From: Pyrus communis
Lineage: Eukaryota > Streptophyta > Magnoliopsida > Rosales > Rosaceae
NCBI RefSeq assembly: GCF_963583255.1
Contig: NC_084806.1
Span: 24,798,735-24,862,734 of the forward strand
Reading direction: 5' to 3'
DNA length: 64,000 nucleotides
Position 1 is the stretch's first letter; the number at the start of each line of letters is the position of its first letter. The notes under the pieces were generated by a model. That model saw nothing but the letters and a program-made list of their open reading frames with translations, was not told the origin of the DNA and ran no database searches. A program made the position numbers and the translations under genes. This document shows, piece after piece, positions 22,209-35,028 of this stretch.

Positions 22209-24388
22209 TCCCTAATTTTCTATGTAATTTTCTCCCCGAGTGTGTAAATTAACATTTATGACCTTTTTGGCAAAAGTGAAAATTGACGTGGACGTGGTTA
22301 TTCGACTTTAATTTATTTTTCTCATTATCGTAATTGAATAGTACTTGTTGTTACAATCGTGTGAGCGCGAATTAGATCTGAATCGGACTTGTAACGAAAA
22401 AGTTACGCTTAGTTAAAGTGTGTTAACAATGGATAGATTTTGTACTCTTGTGTGTTAATTATTCAGTATTTGAAACCACTGTTTTTGATAAGGCACGTTA
22501 GATTTTACATGATTTCCGCTGTATAAAGCCCTATCATTTTTCTCTATAAAAATCTTACCCGTGCCTTGTTTTTTCTCACCAATCAATTACTCTCTTCACT
22601 TTTCTTAGCCAATTAGACATCACTCCCTTTCTTTTCTTTCTGCCCAATCAGAAAGCTGTTTGTCTATCTGTTTGTCTCTCTCTCTCATCTTCTCTTTCTC
22701 TCTCCCTAGCCCGTGACTCTTTTCCCTCTGCAACATATACCAACATCAAACCTCACAGATCAACCTTTAAACCACCGCGATCGTGTTCCCCACATCTCCA
22801 CGAACTCATCCGTACTAACCGATCGCCCAATGGATGAGTTTTGAGTGTCCAACTAGGAGTAACTCGGAGCTCCGACTTGGGTAGAGTTTCCTCAACATTT
22901 TCTTGTGCGAGTTACAAAGGTTTGGGAGTTTTGGAAGTACCTACGCAACTCTCCAAGGCCTTTAGTTCAAGTTCGAAGGTAAGCCAATGTCGAGACACAC
23001 AATTTTGAGACGTTTGAGTTAAGGCCGAGAGTTTGAAGGCTTTTTCAGTCAATTTCCCAACCATTTTTGGACTAGCAAAAGGTATAGACTTGTTCTACTC
23101 TTTCTAAGCTTCATTTCCATATAAAGTTTATCAAAAATGGTTGAGAAATGAAGAAGATATGAAGATTCGAAATTTTTCTAGAAACCGATGAAATTTTCCC
23201 AATTTCGGGAGAACCAGACAGCGAAGCTAGCGGTGGCAAATGGTGGCGAAGGTCCACTGGAGAAGAAGGAGGAATATTTCATTAGACTAACGGAATATTC
23301 TAACGCCGTTAGATTTAACGAAATATTCCGTCAGATTTGATGGAATATTCCTCGGTTAGTCTATCAGGCACGTGTGGCTACAACCTGGCGGCTCATGTGG
23401 CCACGACTTAGCGGCGCGTGAGGGTTCATTCGGCCACCAATTGGCAAGTGTTTGACACGTACGGGTCCATGTCATCGAGTAGAACATTTTCGTATATTTA
23501 AACCCTCCGTTTGAGCAAATTATGGGGGCTTTTCCTAGCCTCTTTGTGTATGTGTTAATTAATTAATTATTTTAGTTATTTCACATTTAGGAGAAAATTA
23601 TCCTAAGGAAGTACGAGGTCAAGCAAGGCAAGGAGGCTACGATCTGACCACGTATCAATGAGTGGGCACTTGTTTTCAGATATATTTATATATTTTATAG
23701 TTTCCACAAATGCTTTTGGATTGATTTATGCATATCATGCCATGATTAAATAAAGTTTTAAGAAATGTTGTACTATTGTGAAATGCTAAAATAATCCTAC
23801 GGGATGCGCAGGTAAGTTTATTATGTTGACTAGAATTATTGAATCATTATGGCATGCATATATTTATGTAGTCGACTCATCATTGCTGCACCTGGTGTTA
23901 GTGCTGGCCCAGGGCCAGGGCCAGTCTTTCACATATATGTTTACATCCGCACCGCATGCTCGCCTTGGATCCAAGTAGGTACCAGTCCTGTCGTACAGGT
24001 TGCAATAGGCAACTCCGATCCGTATGTGTTTTATAAACCTTTGTTTTTACCCACTCACCCTTCTATTTTTCTCCCCTCTAGGTCTTCAATAGCTAAATTC
24101 TCTGTGGCATACGAGGAAACTCCAGCGGATTCTGACATATCTAAATAATGTAGGAACTTGTTCATGTTGTGTAATAAATGCTTAACTAGTTTCGACTGCA
24201 CTACTTATGTCATCTATGCTCTGAACATTTGTGCTTTATGGGCCCACTACTGCGCACTCTCTACTTTAGTTTAAATAATAGTTAGTTTTGGTTTAAATTT
24301 ATTCATATTTTTATACTTCACTTTCCTTTTTGGTTATGTCACCTTCGGGTGACAGCTAACATACCTTGACTCCAGTTGGGGTGTGTCA
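22209..24388 (+). repeat. Chromovirus 5' LTR, main part
   Basis: Aligns with 29337-31320 and ends TTGGGGTGTGTCA. It contains a CT-rich leader (22670-22705), inverted ACGCCGTTAG/ACGGAATATTCC motifs near 23290-23350 and one hairpin module at 23988-24021. Confidence 0.88.
23988..24021 (+). repeat. Hairpin module, variant stem, in the chromovirus LTR
   Basis: Same frame as the modules in the two solo LTRs (GTCGTACAG before, TCCGA after), but the arms are GTTGC and GCAAC around AATAG. Both sides of the stem differ from the other copies while pairing is kept. The matching place in the 3' LTR (~30930) has lost the left half. Confidence 0.75.
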
Positions 24389-24391
24389 GCG

Positions 24392-24402
24392 TGGTATCAG
24401 AG
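24392..24402 (+). other. Chromovirus primer binding site
   Basis: TGGTATCAGAG, three bases after the LTR end, matches the initiator Met-tRNA primer site. Confidence 0.85.
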
Positions 24403-24475
24403 TGTAGGTTTGGCAGTCCTGCATCCTTCGTATGTGCTATAGGTTTTAATTATTTTTTATCTCTTATATCAGAAT

Positions 24476-25520
24476 TATGCCACCTCGTAGAGCGCCAGAT
24501 GTCCCTTCTAAGACTATTTTTTCCAATTTTGGGCAACTCAGTAAGGCTATTGCTAGCGCCATTCAGTCCACACTTCGTTCTCCCCAGAGGACTACCTTAG
24601 AGACCATATCCCATCTTTAGATAAATAATTTCTTTGGAAATGAGGGACCCGGGAAATCTGAGGTTTGGATCGACCATGTTGAAAAGACTTTCCATGTTAT
24701 GCAGGGATAGTGGAATCTTCTAGCGTAGAGATGGGTTGAGACAATGACTTGGTTCTTCCGTCTGGGAACTAGATCATAGTGGGCTCAGGAGTCACGCCCG
24801 TTGTCTTCTCAAGATGCCATAAATTGGGATGTTTTCAGGTGCCTACTTGAGGCTAGATTCGCACCTCAGGAGTACAAGGATCAAAAGAAAGAAGAATTCA
24901 CAAAGCTGAAACAAGGTAAAATGTCAGTCACAAAGTACCACAGAAAGTTCACTGACTTATCCTGTTATTGTCCCGAGATCGTTAGGAATCCTAGAGAGAT
25001 GCTGTTATTTTAAGAAGGGGACTTGTAAACAACTACGTTCTTTGGCAACTTCTACTTCATGCTCTACCTACCAAGAATTCTTTGAGGTTTTGCTTCGTGT
25101 TGAAGATTCTGAGAATGCTCTTGATCATGACGATGATGAAAACGATAATAGTAATGCCTAGAGGAATAATAACAGGTGGCAGTCCTCCTTTGGTCTTCGA
25201 ATGACTCAGAATTTCAAAAGAAGTGGTAATAGTTCTGGATCGTCGAACGGTGGTTCAAGTTCCATTATGCCTTGAAAGGGTGACAATTCCACCAGTCGTT
25301 CACGTTTTTAAAATCAAAGGAACCCTAGCAATTCTGGTGCTCTGTTCTGTCGTAGATGCAATAATCATCATTATGGTGAGTATAAAAGGGGAAATAATGG
25401 GTGATATACTTGTGGTCAGATAGGACATAGAGCTACTTAATGTCCTATGAATCAGAAACCTCATCCTCCTACTCTACCACCAACAGTTCTTCTCCAGCAG
25501 ATTCAAGGACCTGGTACATA
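24476..25520 (+). pseudogene. gag: Chromovirus Gag, broken
   Basis: Begins MPPRRAPDVPSKT at 24476. It keeps the gag core (FRCLLEARFAPQEYKDQKKE, LKQGKMSVTKYHRKFTDLSC; 24801-25013) and a zinc-knuckle remnant (YTCGQIGHRAT followed by CP, ~25400-25450). Stops interrupt it repeatedly, for example after ETISHL and within the knuckle region. Many are TAG where Gln or Trp would be expected, in keeping with C-to-T decay of methylated DNA. Gag formed the particle core. Confidence 0.78.
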
Positions 25521-25859
25521 TTAGCAGACATGTTATGAGGGTACTTTTCATTATCAGGGTGACATACCCCAGTACCAAGGAGGAGCATATCAGTACCCGC
25601 ATGAGGTTCCTTATTACCAGGGAGGCTATCCACAGTACCAGGGGGTTATACGTTGTATCAAGGCGGCAGAGTGCAGTGGTATGGTGGAAGACAGTCCAAG
25701 AATCTTGATGTAGCCTTTAGCAGTGGTAGTTCGCCTAGGCAGACTAATCAAACCAATCAGGGTCGAGGTAATTAGGGATGCGGCAACCAGAGAAGCAAGG
25801 GTCGTGGAAGTCGACAGCAGGCATAGAGTTGTGTCAATCACATCACCTTGCAGAATGCT

Positions 25860-26200
25860 CAGGGTAACCTTGACTTAATCATGCGTACGTTGAATGTACA
25901 TGGCCATTTTGCTAGAATATGAATTGACTAGGGTGCTACTTATTTGGTTATTTCCCATACGTTTGCTCAAAAGACTCAACCTTATCCCACTCCCCTCGAT
26001 TATGAGTTGGAGTTCTCGATGCCTAAGGGTGAAATTTGCTATGTTAGTTGGGAGTGTCGAGGATGTCCCGTTCTTATCGAGGATGTCGTAATGCCAGATA
26101 ATCTTGTTTCCTTAGCATCGTTGATTTTGATGTTATCTTGGGTATGGTTTGGTTAAATTACAATCGTGTCATGTTGAATTGCTACCAGAAAATTGTTACC
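25860..26200 (+). pseudogene. Chromovirus aspartic protease remnant
   Basis: The active-site region reads I-D-stop-G-A-T, so the usual Ser/Thr codon after Asp is a stop (TAG). Further on, LEFSMPKGEICYVSWE and, in a shifted frame, a DVILGM-type motif (~26126) mark the end of the domain. The enzyme would process the polyprotein; this copy cannot. Confidence 0.7.
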
Positions 26201-26365
26201 TTCCATTAACTAAGCATGTCGATGGTAACTTTTATCGGCGAACGTAATGGTCTGAAACATGGAGTTATCTCTACCATGAGAGCGAAGTGGATGCTGAGGA
26301 AGGGTTGTCAAGGCAACTTAGCTTATATAGTTATAACTAAGGAGACTCCTGCTTGTGTGGAAGAC

Positions 26366-27540
26366 ATTCGAATAATCAGACACTTTCTTGATGTTTTTCC
26401 CAACGATTTACCTGGCCTACCACCGGATCGTGAAGTGGAGTTCACTATTGACCTAATTCCAGGTACCGACCCTATTTCTTTAACTCTTTATCGTGTGGCT
26501 TTTATGGAGTTAAGGGAATTAAAAACCTAGTTGCAAGAACTTGTTGAAAAAGGTTTTATTCAGCTGAAGATTTCCCTTTGGGGAGCTCCAGTCTTGTTTG
26601 TGAGGAAGAAGGACGGAACGTTGAGGATATGTATTGATTATAGACAGCTAAGTCGGGTGACAATTAAAAATCCTTATCCATTGCCTCGTATCGATGATCT
26701 TTTTGATCAACTTCGTTGTGTTTTTGTTTCCTCGAAAACCGATCTAAGGTTTGGTTATTATCAATTAAAGATCAGAAGTGCTGATGTTCCGAAAATAGCC
26801 TTTCGAACTCAATATGGTCATTATGAGTTTCTCATGATGCCATACGGGTTGACTAATGCTCCAACAGCTTTTATGGACCTAATGAATCAGGTATTTCATC
26901 TGTACCTTAACAGGTTCGTAATTGTTTTCATCGATGACATTCTAGTGTATTCTAAGAGTAAGGCTGACCATGCTAGACATTTACGTTTGGTTTTGAAGAA
27001 GCTAAGTGAGAATCAATTGTACGCTAAATTCAATAAGTGCCAGTTCTGGCTGGATCAAGTGTCATTCTTGATACACGTGATATCAGCTCAAGGTGTTCTT
27101 GTGGATCCTCAAAAAGTAGCAGCAGCGAAGAATTAGGTGCAACCTCAAACGGTCACTGAAGTTCGGAGTTTTCTTGGTCTTGCGGGCTAGTATTGACGCT
27201 TTGTGAAAAACTTCTCAACCATAGCCTTGCCTTTGACAAGGTTGACCAGGAAATAAGTTAATTTTGAATGGAATGATGAATGTAAACGGAGTTTTCAACA
27301 GTTGAAGTACTGTCTCACTCATGCACCTGTTTTGGCACTTCTCAATGATAGTGGGAATTTCGAGATCTCTAGTGACGCCTCTCTGAATGGTCTGGGCTGC
27401 GTGCTAATACAACATGGAAAGGTGATCGCATATGCTTCAGGACAATTAAAACCTTATAAAATGAATTACCCTACTCATGATCTCGAATTGGTAGTTATTG
27501 TTTTCGCTTTGAAAATTTGGTAGCATTATCTTTATGGGGG
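26366..27540 (+). pseudogene. pol: Chromovirus reverse transcriptase and RNase H, broken
   Basis: The longest open piece (26531-27136) carries [12 protein letters not shown], the palm motif [13 protein letters not shown] and a substrate-binding stretch ending [15 protein letters not shown]. RNase H follows at 27302-27523 ([20 protein letters not shown] and [18 protein letters not shown]). A stop precedes 26531 (after ELKT) and another follows AAAKN at 27136. Reverse transcriptase would copy the RNA, and RNase H would remove it from the hybrid. The interruptions show the copy is inactive. Confidence 0.88.
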
Positions 27541-29280
27541 AAACATGTCGAATCTTCACTAACTATAAAAGGTTTAAGTATATCTTTACTTAGAAAAAAC
27601 TTAATCTCTGGCAACGTAGATGGATGAAATTGATCAGTAATTATGACTGCACTTTTGAATATCACCTTGGTCGTGCGAATACTGTAGCTGCTGCTTTCAG
27701 CAGGAAATCTCACAGCTGACTTAATGCTCTTTATACATGTCGTGTTCCTCTTCTGACCAACATAAGATCGACTAGGGCAGTTTTGGGAGTGGATCAACAA
27801 GGAGCCCTACTTGCCAACTTTCAAGTTAGACTAGTTTTGTTGGATCGCGTTTTCGTGGCTCAGACGAATGACTAAGAATCCTACGAGTTAAAACAGATAG
27901 TGTTAAATGGCAGTTGGGGAGATCTCAGGATTTGAAGGCCTGATGGTATGCTTATGCAAGGCGATCGAATGTATGTACCGAATATGGAAGTACTGAAGAA
28001 AGAAATACTATATGAGGTGCATATCTCAGCTTATGCGATGCATCCTAGGAGTACTAAAATGTATCATATTATCCGACCTTTCTACTACTAGCCAGGAATG
28101 ACAAGAGAAATTGTGGAGTACGTGAGTCATTGTTTGGTTTGTAAGCAGGTTAAGGCAGAAAAAAAGAAACCATTCGGGTTGCTACAACCACTTTCCACAC
28201 CTCAGTGGAAATGGGAAGATATCATGATGGATTTCATGTACAAGCTACCTCGTACACGTAATGGCTATGACAGTATCTGGGTGATTGTAGATTGACTTAC
28301 CCAGTCAGTGCATTTTCTACCTATTCTTGAAAATTACTCTTTGAGTCGGTTAGCCAAACTTTTTGTTTCTGAAATTGTCTAAGTATCATGGTGTTCCTGT
28401 TAGTATTATTTCTAATCGGGACCCTAGATTTACTGCAAAATTCTAGGTAGCTTTTCAAGAAGCTTTAGGTTCGAAGTTGCTCTACAGCACCGCCTATCAC
28501 CCTCAGACCGATGGGCAGTCAGAGAGAACTATTCAGACGTTGGAAGACATGTGGAGTTCTTCAGTCCTACAGTTTAGAGATGCATGGCACAAATGCTTAC
28601 CTTTGATAGAATTCACCCACAATTATAACTTTCACTCTAGCATTGGTATGTCACCATTTAAGGCGCTTTATAGGAAACCATTTCGTACACCGTTGTGTTA
28701 GTTCGAGGTAGGCGAAAGGGTTTTGGTGGGCCCTGAAATTGTGGATAAGATGACATAGAATATCCAAGTGATAAAGGCTAACCTGAAAACAGCACAAGAT
28801 CGACAAAAGAGTATAGCCAACAGACATTTAACAGACAAAGTATATAAGGTTGGACATTGGGTATTCTTAAAGTTGTCACCTTGGAAAGGCGTTGGACATT
28901 TTGGGAAGAAAAGAAAGCTAAGTCCTTATTACATTGGACCTTATCAAATTATCGATCGAGTTGGTGAAGTTGCTTATAGACTTGATCTACCTCCAGAGTT
29001 GTCATAAGTGCATAATGTATTCCATGTGTCCATGCTATGGAGATACGTCTCTGATCCATCACATGTGATCCCTCCTCAGCTGTCAGAGATTAACCCAGAT
29101 TTGACTTATGATGGGGTTTCAGTGACGATTCTTGACAGGAAAGACAAAGTCCTTAGGAATAAAACTGTTCACATGGTGAAAGTTTTATGGAGAAACCACT
29201 CTATTGAGGAAACTACTTGGGAGACAAAGGAGCGTATGAGGAATCTTTATCCACGTCTGTTCTTTAATTATGATCTTTAG
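27541..29280 (+). pseudogene. pol: Chromovirus integrase with C-terminal chromodomain, broken
   Basis: The zinc-binding end reads EYVSHCLVCKQVKAEKKKPF (28098-28295), and the catalytic core keeps MMDFMYKLPRTRNGYDSIWV and YHPQTDGQSERTIQTLEDM (28477-28701). A chromodomain lies at the end (29008-29280: VLWRNHSIEETTWETKERMR). Chromodomains of this lineage guide integration toward particular chromatin. Stops separate the pieces, for example after WVIVD, near 28701, and before MHNVFHVSMLWRY. Confidence 0.87.
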
Positions 29281-29310
29281 TAATTTTGAAATTTTGGGGA
29301 CAAAATTTTC

Positions 29311-29326
29311 TTAAGGGGGTAGATTA
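29311..29326 (+). other. Chromovirus polypurine tract
   Basis: TTAAGGGGGTAGATTA lies directly before the 3' LTR, the usual plus-strand primer site in this lineage. Confidence 0.75.
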
Positions 29327-29783
29327 TGACGACTCGTCCCTAATTTTCTATGTAATTTTCTCCCCGAGTGTGTAAATTGATGTTTATGCCTTTTTTGGCA
29401 AAAGTGAAAATTGACATGGACGTGGTTATTCAGCTTTAATTTATTTTTCTCGTTATCATAATTGAATAGTACTCGTTGTTACGATCACATGAGCACTCGA
29501 ATTAGACCCAAATCGGACTTGTAACGAAAAAGTTATGCTTAGTCAAAATGCTTTAACAACGAGCAGATTTTGTACCCATGCGTGTTAATTATTCAATGTT
29601 TGAAAACCACTATTTTTTATAAGACACATTAGATTTTGCATAATTTCCGCTATACAAAACTCTGTCATTTTTCTTTTTAAAAATATGACCCGTGCCTCGT
29701 TTCTCACCAATCAATTACTCTCCTCACTTTTCTCAACCAATCAGACATCACTCCTCTTTCTTCTTTCTGCCCAATTAGAAAGT

Positions 29784-29853
<70 letters not shown>

Positions 29854-31320
29854 TCTCCTTCAGTCTCCCTCGCTTGTGACTCTCTTACCACTGCAACACA
29901 CACACACCAGCATCAAACCTCACATCTTGACCTTTAAACAACCACGATCATGTTCCCCACATCCCCACGAACTGATCCATACTAACAGATCACGAAATGG
30001 ACGAGTTTTGAGTGTCCAACTTAGAGCTCCGACTCGAGTAGAGTTTCCCTAACGTTTTCCCATGCGAGTTACAAAGTTTTGGGATGTTTGAATTAAGGCT
30101 GAGGGTTTTTAGGCTTTTTCAGTTAATTTCCTATCCATTTTTGGACTTCCAAAAGGTATAGACTTGTTCTACACTTCATAAGCTTCATTTCCATATAAAT
30201 TTTGTCAAAAATGGTTGAGAAATGAAGAAGATATGAAGATTTGAAATTTTTCTAGAAACTGGTGAAATTTTCCCAGTTTCCGGCGAACCAGATGGTGGCA
30301 GCGGAGGTCCACCGGAGAAAAATGAGCACTATATTTTAACGCCGTTAAGGTATTTAACTTACCCCGTTAGATTTAACGGAATATTTCGTCATATTTGACA
30401 GAATATTCCTCTATCAGTCTATCAGTCTGTCAAGCGCCTATGGTCATGACCTGGTGGTGCGTGAGTGTGTCTGGCCACTGGCTGGCGAGTGTTTGACATG
30501 TATTTCGAGTAGAACGTTTTCGTATATTTAAACCCTCTGTTTGAGCAAACTATGGGGTTTTTCCTAACCTCTTTGTGTATGTGTTAATTAATTAATTATT
30601 TTAGTTATTTCACATATAGGAGAAAATTATCCTGAGGAAGTATGAGGTCAAGCAAGGCAAGGAGGCTACAATCCTGCCACGTATTAGTTAGTGGGCATTT
30701 GTTTTCAGATATATATCTATATATTTTATAGTTTTCACAAATGCTTTTGGATTGATTTATGCATATCATGCCATGATTGAATAACATTACAAGAAATGTT
30801 GTACTGTTGTGAAATGCTAAAATAATCCTACGGGATGCGCATGTAAGTTTATTATGTTGACTAGAATTATTGAATAGTTATGGCATGCTTATATTTATGT
30901 AGTCTGCTCATCATTGCTGCACCTGGTGTTAGTAGGCAACTCTGACTCGTATGTGTTTCATAAACCTTTGCTTTTGCCCACTTACCCTTCTGTTTTTCGC
31001 CCCTCCAAGTCTTCGATAGTTGAATTCTCTATGGCATATGAGGAAACTCAGGTGGATTCTAACATATCTAAATAATGTAGGAACTTGTTCCTGTTGTGAA
31101 ATAAGTACTTAACTAGTTTCGACTACACTACTTATGTCATATATGCTCTAAACATTTGTGCTTTATGGGTTCTTCCCACTATTGCGCACTCTCTACTTTA
31201 GTTTAAATAATAGTTAGTTTTGGTTTAAATTTATCCATATTTTTATACTTCACTTTCCTTTTTGGTTACGTCACCTTCAGGTGACAGCCAACATATCTCG
31301 ACTCCGGTCGGGGTATGTCA
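29327..31320 (+). repeat. Chromovirus 3' LTR
   Basis: Starts TGACGACTCGTCCC and ends GGGTATGTCA. About 190 bp shorter than the 5' LTR because of several deletions, including the GTGCTGGCCCAGG to hairpin region near 30930. It has its own (CT)n leader (29785-29855). Confidence 0.87.
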
Positions 31321-31962
31321 TAATGCTTAGGGCCAACCTAAGATTTTGATCTGTAGAAGGATTGTTGCAGGTTCTTTGGATTGAGTACCTTTTGGATGTT
31401 ATTCAGAATGCCCCTATGTGATACATGTATCAGTTTTTACTATTATAATAAAATTGATACCGCTTCTCTTAAAAAAAATTGTACAAAATGATTAGATTTT
31501 TTTTTCTTCTCAAAGTGTCCAATACCATAATGCTAGATGGCATGTTTGGAAGTGTTTCTGAAATAACTAAAAGTAATTTTTTTTTTTGTTAAAATAAAAA
31601 GTAATGTTAAAGAGACTACATTTTTGCATCACAATTGTGTACCTAGGAAAAATGAAAAATAATTATAAAAGAAGCCGGGCACGAGTAATTATATGCAAAT
31701 TGGGATCGCTTCATTGAACCTTGACTACATTATCGTTATTTCAAAAATCATGCCACGCATAGAGAAGTTTGAAAAGGAGATACATACTAATATAAAAACT
31801 ATGTTCTCGATTAAATAATTAAAGTTGTGTGATTTTATTTAATAAATACCAGTGGCATGTGCTATGTCTATTTAATCAATATAAATAAGAAAAGAAATTC
31901 ATATATATATTTTTTTTTATGTCTCTTCTTAAGTGTGGAATTGCAATTTTTTCGCAACTACT
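31321..31962. other. Intergenic, nothing firm
   Basis: AT-rich with several A and T runs. A segment starting GTAATGTTAAAGAGACTACA (~31603) resembles the arm of a common plant MITE, but I could not find its partner arm. Confidence 0.3.
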
Positions 31963-32261
31963 TGTTGAGTTTTAAGTGTTTTGTTTGTATTATCTTTCAT
32001 AGGGAAACAACAACATGAGGATACAAGATATATAGGGCAAGGAGTGATCAATACGCTGATCACCCTTGAATCACTCCTACATAGCAACTTCATAAAACAA
32101 GGAGCAGAAAGTAAGGTAAGGCAAAAAACTTATAACCACCCTAGAAGTATGGGAAAGAAGATACAAGATCTTTACAAGATATAACTAGAAGTAAGGTGAC
32201 AACTACACCCTAATCATCAACCTAACCAATAGCTCCGGATACCCACACTTGACATTTAATA
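31963..32261 (-). repeat. Copia 3' LTR
   Basis: Downstream LTR relative to the minus-strand element, bordered by the purine tract at 32262-32273 (CTTGAGGGGGAG on the minus strand). Confidence 0.9.
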
Positions 32262-32268
32262 CTCCCCC

Positions 32269-33558
32269 TCAAGTTGGGTCCAGAATGTTGATGGAACTGA
32301 GCTTGGATAGAAGACGCTTAAACTGATTTGGAGGTAATGGTTTGGTGAAAATGTCAACTAACTGATCAGCACTTCTTATGTAGAGAGTTTGAATCATTTG
32401 AGTTTGCACTTGAGCACGGACATAGTGGCAATCAACCTTAATATATTTTGTTCATTCGTGGAACACTGGATTGGATGCTAAGTGCATTACAACTTGATTA
32501 TCACAGTACATTAACATAGTTTGCTTTGCTTGAAACCCCAAATCACTCAACAGACCTTTAAGCCATATTAATTCACATGATGTGGATGCCATCGATCTAC
32601 ACTCAGCTTCTGCACTCGATCTTGCAATGACACTTTGCTTCTTACTCTTCCATGTTACTAGGTTTCCTCCCACAAACTTACAATAACTTGTGGTAGACTT
32701 TCGATCTATTTGGTTTCCTGCCCAATCAACATCGCAGTAACCATCATTCTTCTTCATGAGAATTCCTCTTCCAATCGATCCTTTGAGATAACGAAGTACT
32801 CTCTTAACAAGGTTGAAGTGTTCTCTTGTAGGTGCATGCATGAATTGACTAGCTAAGCTCACTGCAAATGTAATATCTGGTGTGATAGTTAAATAAATTA
32901 ACTTACCAATAAGCCGTTGATAGTAACCAATATTAGGCAGAGGTTTTCCTTCCATGCTAAGCTTGAGCTTGCTGTCGAGCGGAGTTTGAATTGGCTTTGC
33001 ATCCTTCATGTTTGATTTCGTGAGAAGATCGATGATATATTTCCTTTGGTTAAGCAATAGCCCTTTACTTGATGAGGCCATTTCTATCCCCAGAAAATAT
33101 TTTAACCTTCCAAGGTCTTTGATGGAGAACTTCTGTTGTAAAGAGACCTTAAGGTTTTTGATTTCATCAGCATTGTCCCCGGTGTTTATTAAGTCATCAA
33201 CATAGATTAACACTACAAGTTCGCTAACCACTCATGTTCGAACAAACATGGATGAGTTTGCATGACTTCTTTGAAAACCAACTTCTTTAAGAATCGAGCT
33301 GAGCTTGGCATACCAAGCTCTTAGGGATTGTTTTAATCCATGAATGGATTCATGCAACCTACACACCATGCCAGGCTTATTATATTGAGGATGTCCTAGT
33401 GGTAGTTTCATGTAGACCTCCTCTTCAAGGTCACCATGTAAGAATGCATTCTTCACATCCATTTGGTATAAAGACCATCTTTTATTCATAGCAACAGACA
33501 ATAACACGATCAAAGTGTTCATCTTGGCAACTGGAGGAAATATTTCCTTGTAGTCCAC
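32269..33558 (-). pseudogene. pol: Copia reverse transcriptase and RNase H
   Basis: 33232-33558 carries LYQMDVKNAFLHGDLEEEVY, and 32452-33231 carries the catalytic IYVDDLINTGDN, LKYFLGIEMAS and the copia RNase H end (RSSAEAECRSMASTSCELIW, MYCDNQVVMHLASNPVFHE). A stop stands between the two pieces and another after VFHE. The frame reopens to a natural end at about 32269. The domain would make cDNA from element RNA. The 259-codon open piece is the best-preserved part of the element. Confidence 0.9.
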
Positions 33559-34990
33559 GACATATATTTAAGTGATCCTTTAGCCACCAACCTAGCTTTG
33601 TGCCTTTCAATCGATCCATCTGAGTGGAATTTGATCTTGTAGATCCACTTACTACCAATTGCCCCCCCCTTTTTTTTTTTGGTGGAAGTCTAACTACACT
33701 CTAGGTGTTGTGAATAGTGAGAGCATGAAGCTTTTCCTCCATGGCATTTCTCCACACTTCTTGAAATGTTTGGTGCTCGCAATGACTGGTGATGGTGTTC
33801 AAATAGGCAGCATAAGTTTTTGAAACTTTCTGGTAGGACATGAAACCACTGATTGGATACCTTACTGAATAAGTCACATAATCTTGAAGCCTTGTATGAG
33901 GATGCCTAGCACGCATTGGATTTCTTTTGCCTTGGACCTGTTATCTTTCTTCTGTCTAGCTTTCTGGCTCTTCATGAGGAGATTCTTCATTGTGCATTTG
34001 TTGGTCAGGATTGTGATTAGTAACTTGAGTTTCATCAGCTCTAGCAGGAGCATTAAGAGGTTTTATCTCAAAAGATAGTTCATCAGCCCTTAGTAAGGGA
34101 AAAAACTCAAAACATGACTCCCCATGTGACTAATCATCAGACAGCTTGTTTTAAAAGGGGTTAGTTTCATCAAATCATACATCCCTTGAAACTACAACTC
34201 TCTTTAACTCGGGACTATAGCACTTGTAACCTTTTTGAGTAGATGAGTAACCAAGAAACATGCATTTGTTAGCCTTAGGGTCCAGTTTATCCTTATGCTG
34301 TGATTAAATATGAACATAGCATATGCATCCAAAGAACTTTAAGATGTGACAGACTAACATCCCTTCCTTTTAACACTTCTATTGGAGATTTAAACTCCAA
34401 GACTCAACTTGGTAATCTGTTTATGATATATATAGCTGTCATGGCCCCTTGGGACCAAAATCTTTTTGGTACTTTAATGTGCAACATTATAGCTCTTTTT
34501 TTTCTTTTCAAGTAGATCACGATTCTTTCTCTCAGCTAGGCCGTTTTGTTATGGAGTACCAACACAACTAGTTTGATGCAAAATTCCATTACTGCTTAAA
34601 TATTGTTTCATGATGTGTGACATATATTCCGAGCTATTATCAGATCTCAAAGTTTGGATTTGGGAATTGAAATGATTTTTGACAAGATTATGGAAGTCTA
34701 TGAATGCTTCAACAACTTCACTCTTAGATTTCAAAAGGTATAACCAAGTAACTCTCGAGGAATCATCTATGAAAGTTACAAAGTACTTATAGCCATCAAA
34801 AGATTAAAAAAATGGCCCCCATACATCTAAATGTACAAGTTCAAAAACTTGTTTGGTCCTATTTGAGGATGAACCAAAAGGTAACCTAGTGGCTTTACAA
34901 AAATGACAAGTATCACACTGGATCACTTCTTTACACAGATTTGGGAACAATCTTGACAAAATAGGCTAGGAAGGATGAGCTAATCTTTGA
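33559..34990 (-). pseudogene. pol: Copia integrase, heavily broken
   Basis: A piece at 34549-34734 shows the integrase core FNSQIQTLRSDNSSEYMS followed by NGILHQTSC. A second piece at 33701-33916 (SVRYPISGFMSYQKVSKTYA, WRNAMEEKLHAL) is the usual spacer leading into reverse transcriptase. Between them the reading frame is lost through stops and indels. A run of C and T at 33661-33681 sits in one gap. Confidence 0.75.
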
Positions 34991-35028
34991 TGCCATAAAG
35001 TTTAGCTTTGACTTAGGCTAGACTTGAC

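Larger units (their letters stand above)
19046..31320 (+). mobile_element. Ty3-gypsy chromovirus (Tekay/Del type), decayed, with nested solo LTR
   Basis: The 5' LTR starts TGATGACCCG at 19046, is interrupted by a solo LTR, resumes at 22209 and ends TGTGTCA at 24388. The 3' LTR is 29327-31320. The order is PBS, gag, protease, reverse transcriptase, RNase H, integrase, C-terminal chromodomain, purine tract. The chromodomain and the PBS place it among chromoviruses, Tekay/Del being the best fit. The frames hold many stops and shifts, and the LTRs differ by many substitutions and indels, so this is an old dead copy. Flanks read TAATTG on the left and TAATG on the right; a clean 5-bp duplication is not visible. 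Confidence 0.88.

Noticed and set aside
22199..22212. First reading of TGTTAAGCC at 22199 as the start of the chromovirus 5' LTR
   Set aside because: The target duplication ACCCG/AGCCG and the LTR start at 19046 show that these bases are the end of the nested solo LTR plus its flank.
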